A program made the position numbers and the translations under genes. A model generated the notes under the pieces. It searched no databases. It was not told the DNA's origin and saw only the letters and a program-made list of their open reading frames with translations. A DNA stretch of 64,000 nucleotides from Streptomyces sp. 35G-GA-8. Lineage in GTDB: Bacteria > Actinomycetota > Actinomycetes > Streptomycetales > Streptomycetaceae. The DNA is taken from positions 404,652 to 468,651 of the forward strand of contig NZ_JAMHJQ010000003.1 in the NCBI RefSeq assembly GCF_023534745.1. The letters run 5' to 3'. Position 1 is the stretch's first letter; every line of letters begins with the position of its first letter. Below, piece by piece: positions 32,567-41,355 of the stretch.

Positions 32567-33459
32567 CCTCGCTCACCATGAAGGCCCGTCCCGATCGGTC
32601 CGACAAGACCGGTCGGCCCGACGAGAGCGGGGCGCGCACCCGCCGGCTCGTCGCCCGTACCGTCGTCGGCGTACTCCTCGGCCTCTACGGACTCGTCAGC
32701 GTCTACCCGTTCCTCTGGATGGTGTCCGCCGCTTTCAAGGACCAGATCGAGGTCGTGCGCGGCGGGCATCTGATCCCGGACGATCCGACGTTCGACACAC
32801 TCGTCGACACCTGGAACAAGCTGCACTTCTTCGACTTCTTCCTCAACAGCCTGCTGGTCACGGCCTATACGGTGGTGCTGACGCTGGTGATCTACGCGGC
32901 GGCGGGCTATGCCTTCGCCGTGCTGCGCTTCCCCGGCCGGGGAGCCCTGCAGAAGCTCTTCGTCTCACTGCTGTTCGTGCCCGGCATCACGGTGATGCTG
33001 CCGATCGTGCTGCTGGAGAACAAACTGGGCATTCTCGGCACGCACTTCGGACTGGTGCTGCCCTTCGTCAACGGCGGCGCCCCGCTCTCGGTGCTGCTGA
33101 TGACCGGCGCCTTCCTGGCCGTGCCCGGTGAGCTCCGCGACTCGGCGCGCGTCGACGGGGCGAGCGAGCTGCGGATCTTCACCAGTGTCTATCTGCCCCT
33201 GGCCAGACCCGCGTTGATCACCGTCGCGCTGCTGACGGCGATCCCGACCTGGAACGAGTTCCTGCTCACCCGGGTCTCCCTGAACGATCCGTCCACGTAC
33301 ACCCTGCCGCTGGGACTCCAGTACCTCTCGGCGGAGAACGTGCCGCACTACAACAATCTGATGGCGGGCGCGCTCATCGTGGTCATCCCGGTGATCCTGC
33401 TCTTTCTCAGCCTCCAGCGGTACTTCGTCAACGGACTGGTCGGGGCGGTGAAGGGCTGA
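32563..33459 (+). CDS. Sugar ABC transporter permease (MalG type)
   Basis: A 298-residue inner-membrane permease with about six helices and a hydrophilic basic N-terminus. Its ATG overlaps the previous stop (ATGA), indicating translational coupling. Typical MalG elements are YPFLWMVSAAFKD, NSLLVTAYTVVLTLVIYAAAGYAFA, the EAA loop region DSARVDGASELRIFTSVYLPLARP, and TWNEFLLTRVSL. The transporter operon ends here; a GNAT gene starts 115 bases later with its own ribosome-binding site. Confidence 0.92.
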   Translation: MTSLTMKARPDRSDKTGRPDESGARTRRLVARTVVGVLLGLYGLVSVYPFLWMVSAAFKDQIEVVRGGHLIPDDPTFDTLVDTWNKLHFFDFFLNSLLVTAYTVVLTLVIYAAAGYAFAVLRFPGRGALQKLFVSLLFVPGITVMLPIVLLENKLGILGTHFGLVLPFVNGGAPLSVLLMTGAFLAVPGELRDSARVDGASELRIFTSVYLPLARPALITVALLTAIPTWNEFLLTRVSLNDPSTYTLPLGLQYLSAENVPHYNNLMAGALIVVIPVILLFLSLQRYFVNGLVGAVKG

Positions 33460-33574
33460 TCCGAGAAGATCCACCGGACAGGCCCTGTCTCCGCGGCCCT
33501 CGCGTTAGGCTGCGCAGACCCGTGCCGTAACCAGGGCAGCCGGAGCCAGGACAGAACAGAGGAGACCGCGCACC

Positions 33575-34144
33575 ATGGACGCCGCCAGCCACCCCCACTC
33601 CCAGGTCCCGCACCGGACCGGCGAACTGGTCCACCGGGACGCCACGGCGGCCGATACCGACGCGCTCGTCGACCTCATAGAGTCGGCGTACCGGGGGGAC
33701 AGCAGCCGTACGGGCTGGACCACCGAGGCCGACATCCTGGCGGGGCAGCGAACCGACCCGCGAGGGGTGCTCGACGTCATCGAGTCGTCCGGCAGCCGGC
33801 TGCTGGCCATCGAGCGGGACGGCGCACTGGTCGCCTGCTGTCAGCTCGAACACCGAGGGGACGCCGCCTACTTCGGGATGTTCGCCGTATCGCCCGGTGC
33901 GCAGGGCTCCGGTCTCGGCAAGCAGGTCATGGCGGTGGCGGAGCGCGTCGCGGTCGAGACCTGGGGCGTCCGGGAGATGCATATGACCGTGATCACGGTC
34001 CGCGAGGAACTGATCGCCTGGTACGAGCGGCGCGGCTATCGCCGTACGGGAAAGCTGTACCCCTTCCCGTACGGCGACGAGCGCTTCGGTATTCCGCAGC
34101 GGGACGACCTGGAGTTCGAACTGCTGGTCAAGCGGCTCGGCTGA
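33575..34144 (+). CDS. GNAT-family N-acetyltransferase
   Basis: A 189-residue acetyltransferase. The acetyl-CoA binding motif is FGMFAVSPGAQGSGLGKQVMAVAE (Q/RxxGxG/A type), followed by MHMTVITVREELIAWYERRGYRRTG, the conserved C-terminal strand and helix. The substrate is unknown. GAGGAG is positioned 15 bases before ATG 33575 and the first ~15 residues are not conserved-looking, so a later start is possible. It converges with the GDPD gene across a small hairpin. Confidence 0.85.
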   Translation: MDAASHPHSQVPHRTGELVHRDATAADTDALVDLIESAYRGDSSRTGWTTEADILAGQRTDPRGVLDVIESSGSRLLAIERDGALVACCQLEHRGDAAYFGMFAVSPGAQGSGLGKQVMAVAERVAVETWGVREMHMTVITVREELIAWYERRGYRRTGKLYPFPYGDERFGIPQRDDLEFELLVKRLG

Positions 34145-34191
34145 GGCGCCGGTACGGGCCCCGAAACCCCTGGGCCGGGGGCCCGCGCGGT

Positions 34192-34210
34192 CTTCGCCGA
34201 CGCGGCGAAG
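34192..34210. terminator. Hairpin between GNAT and GDPD genes
   Basis: CTTCGCC-GACGC-GGCGAAG, perfect seven-base stem two bases beyond the minus-strand stop; may serve both convergent genes. Confidence 0.5.
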
Positions 34211-34212
34211 GC

Positions 34213-34896
34213 TCAGGCGATGAACCGGCCCGTGCGCCGGATCTCCGGGAAGTCGGTGGTCACCGCCCCCAGCTGGAGCGCCCGCGCCAGGCGCAGCTGA
34301 TCCGGGGTGTTCACCACCCAGCCGATGATCCCCAGCCCCTCCGCGTGCGCGCGCTCCACGACCTCCAGGGTCACTCTCCGGATGTTCAGGGCCAGCCTGG
34401 CGGCGCCCACCGCCCTCGCCCGGTCCACCACGTCGGCGCCCCAGCGGCTGGCGACCAGTACGGTACGCACACCCGGCACCAGCGAGGCGATCTCGGCGAC
34501 CGCCTCGTCATGGAACGACGACACCTCGACGCGCTCCACGAGCCCCCGCCGGAGCATCACCTCCGCCAGCGCGCGCGCCGCGGCCCTGTCCTTGATCTCG
34601 GCCTGGAGCGGCGACCGTACGGCGTCCAGCACCTCCTCGAAGACCGGGACGCGCTCGCCCCGCCCCGCGTCGAGCTCCCGCAGCTCGGCGAGTGTCCGGT
34701 CGGCGATCGCGCCCGTTCCGTCGGTCGTACGGTCCACGTCCGTGTCATGCATGACGGCGAGGGCGCCGTCCTTGGTCAGATGGAGATCCAGTTCGATGGC
34801 GTCCATGCCCGCGCGTTCGGCATGCAGAAAGGAGCGCAGGGTGTTCTCCGGTTCGACACCCATCACTCCACGATGACCGATGGTCTGGAAAGTCAA
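34213..34896 (-). CDS. Glycerophosphodiester phosphodiesterase
   Basis: A ~227-residue GDPD-fold enzyme that hydrolyses glycerophosphodiesters to glycerol-3-phosphate and an alcohol. Motifs are TIGHRGVMGVEPENT (catalytic HRG and the Glu-Asn), AIELDLHLTKDG (Glu and Asp metal ligands), VMHDTDVDRTTDGTG (second catalytic His), and the strand VVNTPDQLRLARALQLGAVTTDFP. No signal peptide, so cytoplasmic. TTG 34896 is the best start: GAGG lies five bases before it, and the protein then begins directly before the conserved TIGHRG. Upstream in-frame sequence is not family-like. Confidence 0.85.
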   Translation of the reverse strand: MTFQTIGHRGVMGVEPENTLRSFLHAERAGMDAIELDLHLTKDGALAVMHDTDVDRTTDGTGAIADRTLAELRELDAGRGERVPVFEEVLDAVRSPLQAEIKDRAAARALAEVMLRRGLVERVEVSSFHDEAVAEIASLVPGVRTVLVASRWGADVVDRARAVGAARLALNIRRVTLEVVERAHAEGLGIIGWVVNTPDQLRLARALQLGAVTTDFPEIRRTGRFIA

Positions 34897-35163
34897 GATG
34901 ACCTCGCTTCCGTCGACGGCGGCTCCCGCGCGCAGCCTAATGGCCAGGCCCCTGCCTGGGACCCGGCCGCGCGCCAAGGAGTCCGGAGGCCCAGGGAAGC
35001 CCGCGGCGCTACGCTGGTTACGAGTGTCATGCCCCTGGATCGCAGGAAAAATGGCGGTGACCATGGGGGGTGCGCAGGATAATTTATGCCAGTGCCGCTT
35101 GTGAGGGAGAACTGAAGGCCTATACGGTGTCTTGACGCCAAGTTCTCCCGTGGAGGAAGTGAC

Positions 35164-36561
35164 ATGACGGAAATTCTTGCGCAGGGCGCCGCCGTACCCG
35201 GCATATCGAGCGCTGCCCGGGTGATCGATCACCCGGCCTGGCAGGAGCTCAAGAACTCCGTCGAGGAGATCAGGCCCTGGCAGTCCAAGGACGGCTCGAT
35301 CGACTTCGACGCCGAGGGCGCTCCGGCGCGCTCGCTCGTCGAGGTGGCGATCGACCGGGTGATCGCCGCGGTCGAGCAGCTCTCCCCCCTTCTCCCGCAC
35401 GACTCCGCGTACCACACGGCGCTAGTCGCCGACCTGCGCAAATGGGCCGATGGAGCCTTCGACGTCCCCGACTTCCTGGACTCCCTGCTGGCCTTCCAGC
35501 CGGCCGCGGACCGGGTGGACGGCCTCCAGCATCTCGCCGTCTTCCCCATGTACACGCAGAACGGCAACCCCGACCGCAATCTCGAAGCGGTCGTACTGCG
35601 CATGGTCTGGCCCGAGTGGCTCGCCGAACTGGAGCGCACGCGCTACGACAACCCGCTCTTCTGCGGCATCACCTTCGAGGACTTCACCGCCGGCTACGAC
35701 ACCAACTCCGCGGTGTTCTTCCCCGAGACCATCGCGGTGCGCGAGGCTCCGGAGCGGTTCAGCTGGGGCGGGATCTTCTGCGACCGCGAGGCCGCCCGCT
35801 TCCGCCGGGTCATCGACGCGGCCGTCCGTACGCTCGGCGTCGAACTGCCCGACGACATCAGCGCGATGGTCGCCGACCAGGACCGCTGCCAGCAGGCGTT
35901 CGTGCTCTGGGACATGATCCATGACCGCACGCACAGCCATGGCGACCTGCCGTTCGACCCCTTCATGATCAAGCAGCGCCAGCCGTTCTGGATGTACGGC
36001 CTGGAGGAACTGCGCTGCGACCTCACCGCGTTCCGGGAGGCCGTACGGCTGGAGGCGGACGGTTTCGCGCAGGGCCGTGACGTCCAGTACGCCGTCCTCT
36101 TCGACCGGATGTTCCGCTTCCCGGTCACCGGCGCACGGGTACGCAACTACGACGGACTCGGCGGCCAGCTGCTCTTCGCCTATCTCCACCAGCACGATGT
36201 GGTGCGCTGGACGGACAACACCCTGCGCATCGACTGGGAGCGGGCCCCCCAGGTCACCAACCAGCTCTGCGCGGAGATCGAGGACCTGTACCGGGCCGGC
36301 ATCGACCGCCCCAAGCTGGTCCACTGGTTCGCCGCGTACGAACTGGTCTCGACGTATCTCGCCCCGCACCCCGGCTCCCGCTGGGCCAAGGGCCCCGACG
36401 CCCTCGATCTCACCCAGCCGCCTCGTAAGCTGGTCGACGATGTGCTTCCGGACGAGTTTCCGCTCAGCATGTTCTACGAGGCACTCTCCAAGAAGCTCAA
36501 GAACGTGATCGCCTCGACCAGGGGGATCCGCGCCAACGACACCGGGCGAGCGGCCGCGTGA
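35164..36561 (+). CDS. DUF6421-family protein
   Basis: A 465-residue soluble protein of a Streptomyces-typical family I recognise as DUF6421; function unknown. Recognisable segments are LAVFPMYTQNGNPDRN, VVLRMVWPEWLAELE, FCGITFEDFTAGYDTNSAVFFPE, a His-rich WDMIHDRTHSHGDLPFDPFM, which could bind metal, and FWMYGLEELRCDLTAFREA. GGAGGAAGTGAC precedes ATG 35164. A possible -35 box TTGACG lies close upstream. It is followed immediately by an SDR gene and a threonine-aldolase-like gene in one operon, suggesting a joint metabolic role. Confidence 0.75.
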   Translation: MTEILAQGAAVPGISSAARVIDHPAWQELKNSVEEIRPWQSKDGSIDFDAEGAPARSLVEVAIDRVIAAVEQLSPLLPHDSAYHTALVADLRKWADGAFDVPDFLDSLLAFQPAADRVDGLQHLAVFPMYTQNGNPDRNLEAVVLRMVWPEWLAELERTRYDNPLFCGITFEDFTAGYDTNSAVFFPETIAVREAPERFSWGGIFCDREAARFRRVIDAAVRTLGVELPDDISAMVADQDRCQQAFVLWDMIHDRTHSHGDLPFDPFMIKQRQPFWMYGLEELRCDLTAFREAVRLEADGFAQGRDVQYAVLFDRMFRFPVTGARVRNYDGLGGQLLFAYLHQHDVVRWTDNTLRIDWERAPQVTNQLCAEIEDLYRAGIDRPKLVHWFAAYELVSTYLAPHPGSRWAKGPDALDLTQPPRKLVDDVLPDEFPLSMFYEALSKKLKNVIASTRGIRANDTGRAAA

Positions 36562-36587
36562 GCCCTCGCGAACGAGAGGCGACGGCC

Positions 36588-37349
36588 ATGAACGGAAGCG
36601 GTGCCATGAACGGCGCACTGGACGGAGCGGTGGTCGCGGTGGCCGGGGCCGCGGGTCCCGCGGGCCGGGCCGCCCTGCTCGGGCTCGCGGAGGCCGGCGC
36701 CACGGTCGTCGGCGCGGACGCGGACGCCACCCGGCTGGCCGAGGCGGTCGACGCCGCGCGGTACGCGCACGGCGGAGCCACGGTCATTGGTGACACCGTC
36801 GATCTGCTCGACCTCGCCGCCACCCGCGCGTGGGCGGACAAGACCGAGAAGGAGTTCGGCCGGATCGACGGACTGGTCCATCTCGTCGGCGGCTGGCGCG
36901 GCAGCGCTTCCTTCGCCGAGACCGATCTCGCCGACTGGGATCTGCTGGAGAAGCTGCTCATCCGTACCGTCCAGTACACGTCCCTCGCCTTCCACGAGGG
37001 ACTGCTGCGCAGCGACCGCGGACGCTATGTGCTGGTCAGCGCGGCGGGCGCGGCGAAGCCCACGGCGGGCAACGCCGCCTACTCCGCCGCCAAGGCCGCC
37101 GCCGAGGCCTGGACGCTGGCTCTCGGTGACGCCTTCCGCAAGGCGGGGGGCGAGGAGGGTCCCCGGGCCGCGGCTGCCATCCTGGTGATCAAGGCACTGG
37201 TGCACGACGCGATGCGCGCCGAGCGCCCGAATGCGAAGTTCGCGGGCTTCACGGACGTCACGGACCTGGCCGAGGCCATCGTCGGAGTCTGGGACCGGCC
37301 CGCCCGGGAAGTGAATGGAAACCGCCTGTGGCTGACCCCCGAGCCGTGA
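36588..37349 (+). CDS. Short-chain dehydrogenase/reductase
   Basis: A ~253-residue SDR. The cofactor motif is VAGAAGPAGRAALLGLAEAG (GxxGxxG type), the acidic residue after strand 2 (GADAD) suggests NAD(H) preference, and the active site contains Ser in LVSAAGA plus YSAAKAAAEAW (YxxxK). Substrate unknown. ATG 36588 was chosen for GAGAGG about eight bases upstream; an earlier GTG at 36558 would overlap the DUF6421 stop but has no ribosome-binding site. Operon position between DUF6421 and the aldolase implies functional linkage. Confidence 0.88.
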   Translation: MNGSGAMNGALDGAVVAVAGAAGPAGRAALLGLAEAGATVVGADADATRLAEAVDAARYAHGGATVIGDTVDLLDLAATRAWADKTEKEFGRIDGLVHLVGGWRGSASFAETDLADWDLLEKLLIRTVQYTSLAFHEGLLRSDRGRYVLVSAAGAAKPTAGNAAYSAAKAAAEAWTLALGDAFRKAGGEEGPRAAAAILVIKALVHDAMRAERPNAKFAGFTDVTDLAEAIVGVWDRPAREVNGNRLWLTPEP

Positions 37350-38416
37350 GGTCCCGTACGACGGACGCGCGCCGGCACCACGATCCCGACGTACGAGGCT
37401 TCGCCAGCGACAACTACGCGGGCGCGCACCCCGAGGTCCTGGCGGCGCTCGCCCTCGCCAACGGCGGCCATCAGATCTCCTATGGGGAGGACGACTACAC
37501 CGGTCATCTCCAGCGCGTCATGCACAGCCACTTCGGTCCGACGGCGGAGGCCTTCCCGGTCTTCAACGGCACCGGCGCCAATGTGGTCGCGCTCCAGGCG
37601 CTCACCGACCGGTGGGGCGCGGTCATCTGCGCGGAGACCGCGCATATCCATGTGGACGAGTGCGGCGCCCCCGAGCGGGTCGCCGGCCTCAAGCTGCTGA
37701 CCGTACCGACCCCGGACGGCAAGCTCACACCCGAGCTGATCGACCGGCAGGCGTACGGCTGGGACGACGAGCACCGGGCCATGCCACAGGTCGTCTCGAT
37801 CGCCCAGAACACCGAACTGGGCACGGTCTACACGCCGGACGAGATCCGCGCCATCTGCGCGCACGCGCATGAGCGGGGCATGAAGGTCCATCTCGACGGG
37901 GCCCGGATATCCAACGCGGCGGCGTCGCTGGACGTCCCGATGCGGACGTTCACCAACACCGTGGGGGTGGACATCCTCTCCTATGGCGGCACGAAGAACG
38001 GCATGCTCTTCGGCGAGGCCGTCGTCGTCCTCGACCCGGACGCCGCGCGGGCCATGAAGCATCTGCGCAAGCTCTCCATGCAGCTCGCGTCCAAGATGCG
38101 GTTCGTATCGGTGCAGTTGGAGGCGCTCCTCGCGGGCGATCTGTGGCTGCGCAACGCCCGGCACAGCAACGCGATGGCGCAGCGGCTCGCGGAGGGCGTG
38201 CGCGCGGTGGACGGAGTGGAGATCCTCCACCCCGTCCAGGCCAACGCCGTCTTCGCGCGGCTGCCGCACGAGGTCAGCGTCCGCCTCCAGCGCCGGTTCC
38301 GGTTCTACTTCTGGGACGAGAAGGCCGGGGACGTGCGCTGGATGTGCTCCTTCGACACGACGGAGGACGACGTCGACGCCTTCGTGCAGGCGCTCAAGGA
38401 AGAGATGACGCGCTAG
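37328..38416 (+). CDS. Threonine-aldolase-like PLP enzyme
   Basis: A 362-residue fold-type-I PLP enzyme of the low-specificity threonine aldolase / beta-eliminating lyase family. The segments FASDNYAGAHPEVLAAL, FNGTGANVVALQAL, ETAHIHVDECGAPE and VHLDGARISNAAASL are typical; the PLP lysine lies in DILSYGGTKNGMLFGEAVV. It probably cleaves beta-hydroxy-amino acids to glycine and an aldehyde. GTG 37328 overlaps the SDR gene by 22 bases; GTG 37346, overlapping the SDR stop as GTGA, is an equally possible start. Third gene of the DUF6421 operon, closed by a strong hairpin. Confidence 0.87.
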   Translation: MADPRAVRSRTTDARRHHDPDVRGFASDNYAGAHPEVLAALALANGGHQISYGEDDYTGHLQRVMHSHFGPTAEAFPVFNGTGANVVALQALTDRWGAVICAETAHIHVDECGAPERVAGLKLLTVPTPDGKLTPELIDRQAYGWDDEHRAMPQVVSIAQNTELGTVYTPDEIRAICAHAHERGMKVHLDGARISNAAASLDVPMRTFTNTVGVDILSYGGTKNGMLFGEAVVVLDPDAARAMKHLRKLSMQLASKMRFVSVQLEALLAGDLWLRNARHSNAMAQRLAEGVRAVDGVEILHPVQANAVFARLPHEVSVRLQRRFRFYFWDEKAGDVRWMCSFDTTEDDVDAFVQALKEEMTR

Positions 38417-38439
38417 CGGAGAAGCCCGCATAGATATGT

Positions 38440-38473
38440 GACCGGCCGGAAATCTATTGGATTCCGGCCGGTC
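38440..38473 (+). terminator. Terminator of the DUF6421 operon, overlapping the next promoter
   Basis: GACCGGCCGGAA (38440-38451), ten-base loop, TTCCGGCCGGTC (38462-38473), perfect 12-base stem followed by CTGTCTTT. Confidence 0.8.
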
Positions 38474-38486
38474 CTGTCTTTAGAGT
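38457..38486 (+). promoter_or_regulatory. Leaderless promoter of the transglutaminase-like gene
   Basis: TTGGAT (38457-38462), 18 bases, TAGAGT (38481-38486). The expected start of transcription falls on ATG 38494. The -35 box lies in the loop of the preceding terminator. Confidence 0.55.
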
Positions 38487-38493
38487 GGCCGCT

Positions 38494-39093
38494 ATGCGGC
38501 TCATTCAGCAGAACCCCGATCTCTCCGCCTATCTGGCGGCGGATGAGGTCATCGACCATGACCATCCGCTGATACGGGAGACGGCCGACCGGCTCCGTAC
38601 GGGCGGCGCCGACGCATATTCATACGCGAAGGCCGCATACGAGTTCGTCCGTGACACCGTCCCGCACTCGGCCGACGCGCAGGACCCGCGGGTCACCTGG
38701 CGCGCCTCGGACGTCCTCGCGCTGCGTACCGGCATCTGTTACGCCAAGGCCCATGCCCTGGCCGCACTGCTGCGCGCGCAGTCCATCCCGACGGCTCTGT
38801 GCTACCAGCGGCTCGCCGACGACGACGGGACCAACGCGGTCGTCCACGGGCTGGTCGCGGTCCGGCTGCCCGGCCGGGCGTCCTGGGCCCGGCAGGATCC
38901 GCGCGGCAACAAGCCGGGCGTCGACGCCCAGTTCTCGCCGGAGGGTGAGCGGCTGGCCTGGACCGTCCGCCCGGAGTGCAATGAGATAGACTATCCGGTG
39001 CTTTATGATGCACCGCATCCGGTCGTTCTGAGCGCGCTGAGAGCCGCCCCCGACCGGCACCGCCTCTGGCGGACGCTTCCCACCGCCCTCTGA
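38494..39093 (+). CDS. Transglutaminase-like protein
   Basis: A 199-residue papain-like-fold protein. The Cys-His-Asp triad is visible: Cys82 in RTGICYAKAHALAALLRA, His118 in NAVVHGLVAV and Asp135 in WARQDPRGN. Prokaryotic members act as peptidases or cross-linkers, and some are inactive adaptors. ATG 38494 fits a leaderless transcript from TAGAGT seven bases upstream; a GTG nine bases earlier is in frame. Followed after 34 bases by the B3/B4-domain gene, so the pair may be co-transcribed. Confidence 0.8.
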   Translation: MRLIQQNPDLSAYLAADEVIDHDHPLIRETADRLRTGGADAYSYAKAAYEFVRDTVPHSADAQDPRVTWRASDVLALRTGICYAKAHALAALLRAQSIPTALCYQRLADDDGTNAVVHGLVAVRLPGRASWARQDPRGNKPGVDAQFSPEGERLAWTVRPECNEIDYPVLYDAPHPVVLSALRAAPDRHRLWRTLPTAL

Positions 39094-39127
39094 CCGCCAC
39101 TCCGAAAGCACCGAGGCACAGCAGATC

Positions 39128-39820
39128 ATGACCCTGACGCTCACCGTGTCGGACGAGGTGTGCACCCTCGCGCCCGGCTTCACCCATCTCGCCGTCGAGG
39201 CCCACGGGCTGGTCAACGGCCCCAGCAACACGGACAGTTCCGCCCTGCTGGACGACGCGGCCCGTAGGCTCGCCGGCCGGCTGGACGGTCGCGCCCCGCA
39301 CGAGGACGCGCATCTGGCCGCCTGGCGCGCGGCGTACACCGCGTTCGGGGCCAAGCCCTCCCGTACCCGCAACTCCGCCGAGGCGCTGGCCAAGCGCGCC
39401 CTGTCCGATGCCGGGCTGCCGCGGATCAATCTGCTCGTCGACCTCTACAACGCCATCAGTGTCGCCCATCTGATCCCCGTCGGCGGCGAGGACACCGACC
39501 GCATCGTCGGCGGTATGCGACTCGTGCGTGCCACGGGCGAGGAGCCGTTCGCGACGGTCGCGGGCGGCGAGACGACGGTGGAGCGCCCGGAGCCGGGCGA
39601 GGTCGTCTGGTGCGACGACGAAGGCGTCACCTGCCGCCGGTGGAACTGGCGTCAGGGCGTACGCACCCGGCTCACCGAGGAGTCCGTGAACGCCGTCTTC
39701 CTGCTGGAGAGCCTGGCCCCCATGACCCGCGACGCGCTCGACGCCGCGGGCGCCGAACTCGCCGAATCGCTGGAGAAGCTGAGCCCCGGGGCGCGGATCA
39801 CGGTCCACCCGGCGCGCTGA
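39128..39820 (+). CDS. B3/B4-domain protein (PheT-like editing domain homologue)
   Basis: A 230-residue free-standing B3/B4 domain, related to the editing module of the phenylalanyl-tRNA synthetase beta subunit. Recognisable are AAWRAAYTAFGAKPSRTRNSAEALAKRAL, then INLLVDLYNAISVAHLIPVGGEDTDRI and VWCDDEGVTCRRWNWRQG. Stand-alone members may edit mischarged tRNA or bind amino acids; neither is proven. Located directly after the transglutaminase-like gene and converging with the acyltransferase gene across a strong hairpin. Confidence 0.8.
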   Translation: MTLTLTVSDEVCTLAPGFTHLAVEAHGLVNGPSNTDSSALLDDAARRLAGRLDGRAPHEDAHLAAWRAAYTAFGAKPSRTRNSAEALAKRALSDAGLPRINLLVDLYNAISVAHLIPVGGEDTDRIVGGMRLVRATGEEPFATVAGGETTVERPEPGEVVWCDDEGVTCRRWNWRQGVRTRLTEESVNAVFLLESLAPMTRDALDAAGAELAESLEKLSPGARITVHPAR

Positions 39821-39847
39821 CCCGCCCGGCCGCGCCCCTGGCCTGTT

Positions 39848-39894
39848 CCTGACCGGGGCGCGGACCCCGGCGGGGCCGGGACGTTCCGGTCAGG
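39848..39894. terminator. Bidirectional hairpin between convergent genes
   Basis: CCTGACCGG (39848-39856) pairs perfectly with CCGGTCAGG (39886-39894), and a CCGGGG/CCCCGG hairpin lies inside. It separates the B3/B4 and acyltransferase genes. Confidence 0.7.
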
Positions 39895-39930
39895 AGAGAC
39901 GTTTCAGCTTATGTTGCGGCGTGCCCCGGC

Positions 39931-40659
39931 TCAGCCGGTCTCCGCCGTACGGGCCTCCGCCGGGGTCGGCGCGGTGCCGCCGAGATGCGCGGGCACCCAC
40001 CAGGTGTCGGCCGCGTCCCTCGGGCGCACCGGATAGGCGCGCTGCGCGGCCTCCAGCATCTCCTGCACCCGCTCGCGCAGCCGCCGCGTGATCGCGCCCG
40101 CGTACTGGTCCGCCGCCGCCTCGATCTGCTCACCGACCCGGATGGTCACCGGGATATGGCTGCGCTTGAAGTTGCGCGGCCGGCCCTTGGTCCACATCCG
40201 CTGGGTGCCCCACAGCGCCATCGGGATCAGCGGCACCCCGGCCTCCTGCGCGAGCCGGGCCGCGCCCGACTTGAAGCTCTTGAGCGTGAAGGACTGCGAG
40301 ATGGTCGCCTCGGGGAAGACCCCGACGATCTCGCCGGAGCGCAGCGAGTCCAGCGCGTGCGCGTATGCCTGCTCGCCCTGCTTGCGATCCACCGGGATGT
40401 GCTTCATGCCGCGCATGAGGGGGCCGGAGACCTTGTGCCGGAAGACCGACTCCTTCGCCATGAAACGCACCAGACGCTTCTGCGGGAGCGCCGCGAGCCC
40501 CGTGAAGATGAAGTCCAGATAGCTGATGTGGTTACTGACGAGCACGGCGCCACCGGTGCGCGGGATGTGCTCGGAACCCTGAGTGTCGATCTTCAGGTCC
40601 AGCGCCTTGAACATCGTGCGGGCGGCGCCGATGACCGGTCGATAGACGAGCTCTGCCAT
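39931..40659 (-). CDS. 1-acyl-sn-glycerol-3-phosphate acyltransferase (PlsC-like)
   Basis: A 242-residue membrane-associated acyltransferase that probably acylates lysophosphatidate in phospholipid synthesis. The HxxxxD motif is SNHISYLDFIF (His44, Asp49), followed by RFMAKESVFRHKVSGPLMRGMKHIPVDRK and the substrate motif GVFPEATISQSF. The position after NH where other members have xxxD is kept. ATG 40659 gives the usual family length. It is monocistronic, with its 3' end facing the B3/B4 gene. Confidence 0.88.
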   Translation of the reverse strand: MAELVYRPVIGAARTMFKALDLKIDTQGSEHIPRTGGAVLVSNHISYLDFIFTGLAALPQKRLVRFMAKESVFRHKVSGPLMRGMKHIPVDRKQGEQAYAHALDSLRSGEIVGVFPEATISQSFTLKSFKSGAARLAQEAGVPLIPMALWGTQRMWTKGRPRNFKRSHIPVTIRVGEQIEAAADQYAGAITRRLRERVQEMLEAAQRAYPVRPRDAADTWWVPAHLGGTAPTPAEARTAETG

Positions 40660-40957
40660 CAGGTGAGGACCCTTCTGTTCCGGGGAGGGTTCTCCCGGCG
40701 GAAGTTACGCAGCCGTAGGTTTTCGGCATTGCGCCGATGGTGCCCCATACGAGGCCCCGTGGCCAGTCCTGATGTGTGCGTCCGGCGAGATTCTCGTCAC
40801 GTCGGCGTCATATCGCCGCAGCGCAGCCGTGGTGCGGCGGACAAACAGGCGCGTCTCGCACCCCCCGCCGCGCGGGGACCGCGGAATATTTCTCGGTTGT
40901 GCGAACGCTGCAATCCTTCGACGGCGATGAGATGACGCGCGGCGAAGGGAAGCCGGG

Positions 40958-41284
40958 ATGCGGGGGAACGACGGCGGGAAGCGGCTCGGCGCGGCCGAGT
41001 TGGGCGCCGAACTGGGGGAGCGGGCCACGCTCGTCCAGTTCTCGACCGCGTTCTGCCGGCCCTGCGGCGCCACCCGGCGCATCCTCGCCGAAGTGGCGGG
41101 AATGGTCGACGGGGTCTCCCATGTGGAGCTGGACGCCGAGCAACGGCTTGAGCTGGTGCGCGAGCTCGGCATCCTCAAGACCCCCACGGTGCTGGTACTT
41201 GACGCCGGGGGCCGCATCGTCCGGAGAGCGGCCGGCCAGCCCCGCACCGTGGATGTGATCGCCGCGCTGGGCGAGGCGGTGTGA
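40958..41284 (+). CDS. Thioredoxin-family protein with CRPC active site
   Basis: A 108-residue thioredoxin-fold protein. The redox motif is FSTAFCRPCGATRRIL (CRPC in place of the usual CGPC), with the cis-Pro loop GILKTPTVLVLDAGGRIV. The Arg in the active site should raise the redox potential, hinting at a role other than general disulphide reduction. ATG 40958 is preceded by GGGAAG. It lies upstream of a possible leader peptide and the flavin reductase, so the three may share a redox or sulphur theme. Confidence 0.85.
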   Translation: MRGNDGGKRLGAAELGAELGERATLVQFSTAFCRPCGATRRILAEVAGMVDGVSHVELDAEQRLELVRELGILKTPTVLVLDAGGRIVRRAAGQPRTVDVIAALGEAV

Positions 41285-41355
41285 CGCCGGGACGCGACGC
41301 GGGTGCGAAGGACACGTACTTGACTGCGCCCGCCACCTATCGTCACGCTGACGAG

